From: Skermanella stibiiresistens SB22
GTDB taxonomy: Bacteria; Pseudomonadota; Alphaproteobacteria; Azospirillales; Azospirillaceae
Assembly: GCF_000576635.1 (NCBI RefSeq)
Contig: NZ_AVFL01000044.1
Span: 1 to 42,056, forward strand
Length of the DNA: 42,056 nucleotides
Reading direction: 5' to 3'
Below are positions 39,936-42,056 of the stretch, in pieces; the first letter of the stretch is position 1; every line of letters starts with the position of its first letter. Below the pieces are notes generated by a model. The model saw only the letters and a program-made list of their open reading frames with translations. It made no database searches and had not been told where the DNA came from. The position numbers and the translations under genes are program-made.

Positions 39936-42056
39936 CCAGATGCCCTCCCGCAGGACTGGCGCCATCCGCTGGATGTTCTCCGCGGACTCCGAGAATCCAA
40001 TCAGGGCCTCGGCGCGCGTCATCCCGGCGGACATGGCGCTGGTCCAGTTCGATAGGCCCCCCGTGTCCGCCTCGCGGTCGAGCACGTTGAGATAGAGTTG
40101 CTTGACGAAGCCCACGTTGTCGGGTGCCCCGTAGTGGAGGCGGAATTCCGTGGAGTCGGCGAAGCCCCCGGCCGCCTGCTTGAGCGTCATGCCGGCCTTC
40201 AGCGCGCCGGTCCAGTTGACCAGGCCGTCCATGTCGGGCAGGCGGTCGAGGGCGGACTGGTAGAGGCGATGGATCTGCGAGGCGTAGTGGTGCGCGTCCT
40301 GGACCAGCTCGCCATCGACATAACGGCTCGTGCCCGTGTCCTTGCCCGAGATCGCCGACCTGCTGAGAAGGGCTGTCTTCTCGTAGAGATCCATGGCGTG
40401 TTCGGTGTTGGGAAGTCCCAGGCCTGGGATGACCTTCCTGATCGCCTGACCCGAGGTGTCGTAATCCCGAGCCTCGGTGAAAATCGACAGCAGAACTTTG
40501 AGTTGCAACGGCAGGTTATCGGAGTGGGCGAGCTTCCCCAGGCCAACCACCCGATCGTCGGTGTGTTCGAAGTGGAACATCCGCGGATCGGCGGCGTGTT
40601 TCGGGGCGCCGGGTGAGCCGAAGGTCACGCCGAAATACCTGTGGTTGCTGGGGTCGCTGGGGTCTGTGGGGAGGACGCCTGGCTCCTGCATGAACATCTG
40701 GGCCATGGCGCCGCCGAGGCTGTGCCCGGTCACGTAGACCCTGGGGATCGCAGTTTCCTGGACATAGTGCTTGATGGCGTCGACCAGCGGCTTGTAACGG
40801 GCGTAGTACGTGGAGAAGCCCAGGTACTCCAGGCCATCCTCGAAGTCGGTGGTCCCCCTGAAGGCGACCGCGAGGGTGGGCGTTCCGTTGACCTTGGCGT
40901 AGGAGACGTGGGCCACCACGCCGAATGGATCGATGCTGGTGGCGCCGAACGACCGGTAGATGCCGTCGCGCATTTCGTACTTGATGCCGTATTCGCGTGT
41001 GTCGGTCGCCCTGGGGGACAAGCCCAACTCCTGGGCCAGGACGGGCCGCCATCCACTGGCGCCATCCTGGGCGGGGCTGATGTCATCGTACGATCGGTTC
41101 GCCAGCTTGGCCAGTTCGTAATAGACATTGTTCACCGACACCGCGTTGTCGCCAAACGCCTCGAACTTGATGAACTCAACGTCGGCCGAGATCAGGTCCT
41201 TCTCCGCGGTCTTCAAGTTGTAGGCCGACAGCCAGGAAGGGTCACCCTCGCTGAACGCGTAGTCGCTGGGTTTTCCCGACAGGTACACGGTGTCCATGTC
41301 CGGCTTCAGGAGCAAACCTCCCTCGCCACCACGGATCGTGTCATTGCCGGCGTCCCCGGCGATCCTGTCGTCGCCGTCGCCACCGACTATCGTGTCGTTC
41401 CCAGGACCGCCATGGAACACCTTGAGCGGATCCCATGACACCGATGGAGTGAGTTGATACCACGCCGGATGCGGCAAGGTCACGGTATCGTCGCCGTCTA
41501 GGGCATTGGTGATTTTGGATGGAAAGTTATCAATCGCTTTATGTTGTTCATCACTCAAAGCATTGAAGTTGACGACGTCATCATTGTTGGTGAATAGTAC
41601 TGAAGGGGTTTCAGGAGGTTTAGGAGGTTCGGGAGGTTCAGGGGGACTGATGGGGATCTCTCGCAGGTTTACCTGAACAACAAATGTATAGTAATCTTGA
41701 TATACAACAGGGCTATATCTGTATTCGTATGGATTAAAAGCTAAATAGAAAGAGGCTCCTTCCTGCGATGAAACGCCTGCGTTGCCGGTTGTCCATGTAT
41801 CTTTATTAAGATTTTGGTAAAAACTGTTAGTGCCATAATTAATGAATGGAAGGGAATATGAATATAATGCCGCTTCATCGACTGAGTAGAATGTTGAATA
41901 ACCAATAATATTGGCTGAAGTGTCTTTCCCAAAATTGAATTTTATGAAAAATACCCCTATATCGTCGTAAGTTCCAGTAAATAGGAAGGTTGTACTCTTC
42001 GTGATGGTCTGTTCATAAGATAATGAATAATCCGGACTATCATCTATATGGGCATA
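39564..42056 (-). CDS. Modular RTX/class 3 lipase/DUF4214 secreted protein (5' end outside window)
   Basis: The reading frame stays open from the stop at 39564 to the right window edge (830 codons), so the start lies outside; a TTG at 41558 is not the true start because sequence before it continues homologous to the 23478 gene. Visible order (numbered from the edge): an AT-rich N-terminal region (1-120; IGYSTFYSVDEAAL), a Pro/Glu linker (PPEPPEPPKPPETP), VNFNALSDEQ...DDTVTLP, a short RTX block (about 215-245), a class 3 lipase domain with VYVTGHSLGGAMAQMF (nucleophile Ser446), then DUF4214 repeats to the end. Likely a type I-secreted lipid-cleaving enzyme. The last 122 residues are nearly identical to those of the 23478 protein. 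Confidence 0.85.
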   Translation of the reverse strand, partial: YAHIDDSPDYSLSYEQTITKSTTFLFTGTYDDIGVFFIKFNFGKDTSANIIGYSTFYSVDEAALYSYSLPFINYGTNSFYQNLNKDTWTTGNAGVSSQEGASFYLAFNPYEYRYSPVVYQDYYTFVVQVNLREIPISPPEPPEPPKPPETPSVLFTNNDDVVNFNALSDEQHKAIDNFPSKITNALDGDDTVTLPHPAWYQLTPSVSWDPLKVFHGGPGNDTIVGGDGDDRIAGDAGNDTIRGGEGGLLLKPDMDTVYLSGKPSDYAFSEGDPSWLSAYNLKTAEKDLISADVEFIKFEAFGDNAVSVNNVYYELAKLANRSYDDISPAQDGASGWRPVLAQELGLSPRATDTREYGIKYEMRDGIYRSFGATSIDPFGVVAHVSYAKVNGTPTLAVAFRGTTDFEDGLEYLGFSTYYARYKPLVDAIKHYVQETAIPRVYVTGHSLGGAMAQMFMQEPGVLPTDPSDPSNHRYFGVTFGSPGAPKHAADPRMFHFEHTDDRVVGLGKLAHSDNLPLQLKVLLSIFTEARDYDTSGQAIRKVIPGLGLPNTEHAMDLYEKTALLSRSAISGKDTGTSRYVDGELVQDAHHYASQIHRLYQSALDRLPDMDGLVNWTGALKAGMTLKQAAGGFADSTEFRLHYGAPDNVGFVKQLYLNVLDREADTGGLSNWTSAMSAGMTRAEALIGFSESAENIQRMAPVLREGIWVRDNTAATVARLYDSVLDRLPDASGLGAWTDAIKAGMSLDQTADGFTGSLEFQQRYGALDNTNFVKTLYRNVLDREAEPAGLANWRGALDAGVDRSDIVLSFSESAEHVMKLAHRIDDGIWLL

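Noticed and set aside
41741-41932. Short minus-strand ORF near the right end
   Set aside because: Out of frame with the lipase/RTX gene whose frame is open and homologous through this region.
1-42056. tRNA or rRNA genes, or an att site in a tRNA
   Set aside because: I looked for TpsiC-arm-like motifs and cloverleaf arms near the phage and resolvase regions and saw none.

Overview
The window looks like accessory DNA of a GC-rich alphaproteobacterium, probably from the Azospirillum/Rhodospirillales side. That is inferred from the strong G/C third-position bias, a soluble PAS chemoreceptor, a HisKA_2-type kinase with a stand-alone receiver, and several secreted RTX/DUF4214 proteins. Partition genes, a serine resolvase, a toxin-antitoxin pair and broken-up phage modules suggest a plasmid, chromid or genomic island rather than core chromosome.

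Layout. 1-7.7 kb: signalling genes. These are a chemoreceptor overlapping an HD-GYP phosphodiesterase, a divergent NarL-type regulator with a degenerate receiver, a GAF/HisKA_2 kinase, and a receiver that lacks its phospho-Asp and ends at an in-frame TGA. Small hypothetical genes follow, including a tandem paralogue pair. 7.7-11 kb: a gene-poor stretch with hairpins, a ribbon-helix-helix gene, a putatively exported protein and an AT-rich membrane gene. 11-16.4 kb, minus strand: phage tape measure, small terminase and large terminase. 16.5-18 kb: a ParF/ParG-like partition cassette flanked by palindromes and boxes, then a highly structured intergenic element. 18.1-18.9 kb: an AT-rich islet with two membrane proteins, one carrying DUF1232. 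19.3-29.5 kb: three RTX-type proteins around a minus-strand operon of small phage-like genes (HNH nuclease, zinc-finger protein, unknowns) with a divergent Xre-type regulator. 29.5-37.1 kb, minus strand: a second phage block with head morphogenesis protein, DUF4055 portal, excisionase-like protein, a 1183-residue Toprim/P-loop replication protein and an HTH protein. 37.4-39.5 kb: RelE/HigA-type toxin-antitoxin, serine resolvase with an inverted-repeat-rich upstream region, and two small genes. 39.6 kb to the right end: a modular lipase/RTX/DUF4214 protein that runs off the window.

The most interesting pattern is the pair of large secreted proteins at 23.5-26.4 kb (plus) and 39.6-42.1 kb (minus). 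They share an unusual N-terminal region, a proline-rich linker, an RTX block and an almost identical DUF4214 C-terminus, but carry unrelated central modules: a class 3 lipase in one and an unrecognised domain with a hydrophobic stretch in the other. Their 3' ends form a roughly 370-bp inverted repeat. This reads as a modular family of exported proteins with exchangeable cores. Second in interest are the split and reordered phage genes, the partition locus with a parS-like palindrome, the structured element at 17.8-18.0 kb and the period-9 repeat arrays at the 3' end of the large terminase gene.

All identifications come from reading motifs. No database search was possible, and names are family-level unless stated.
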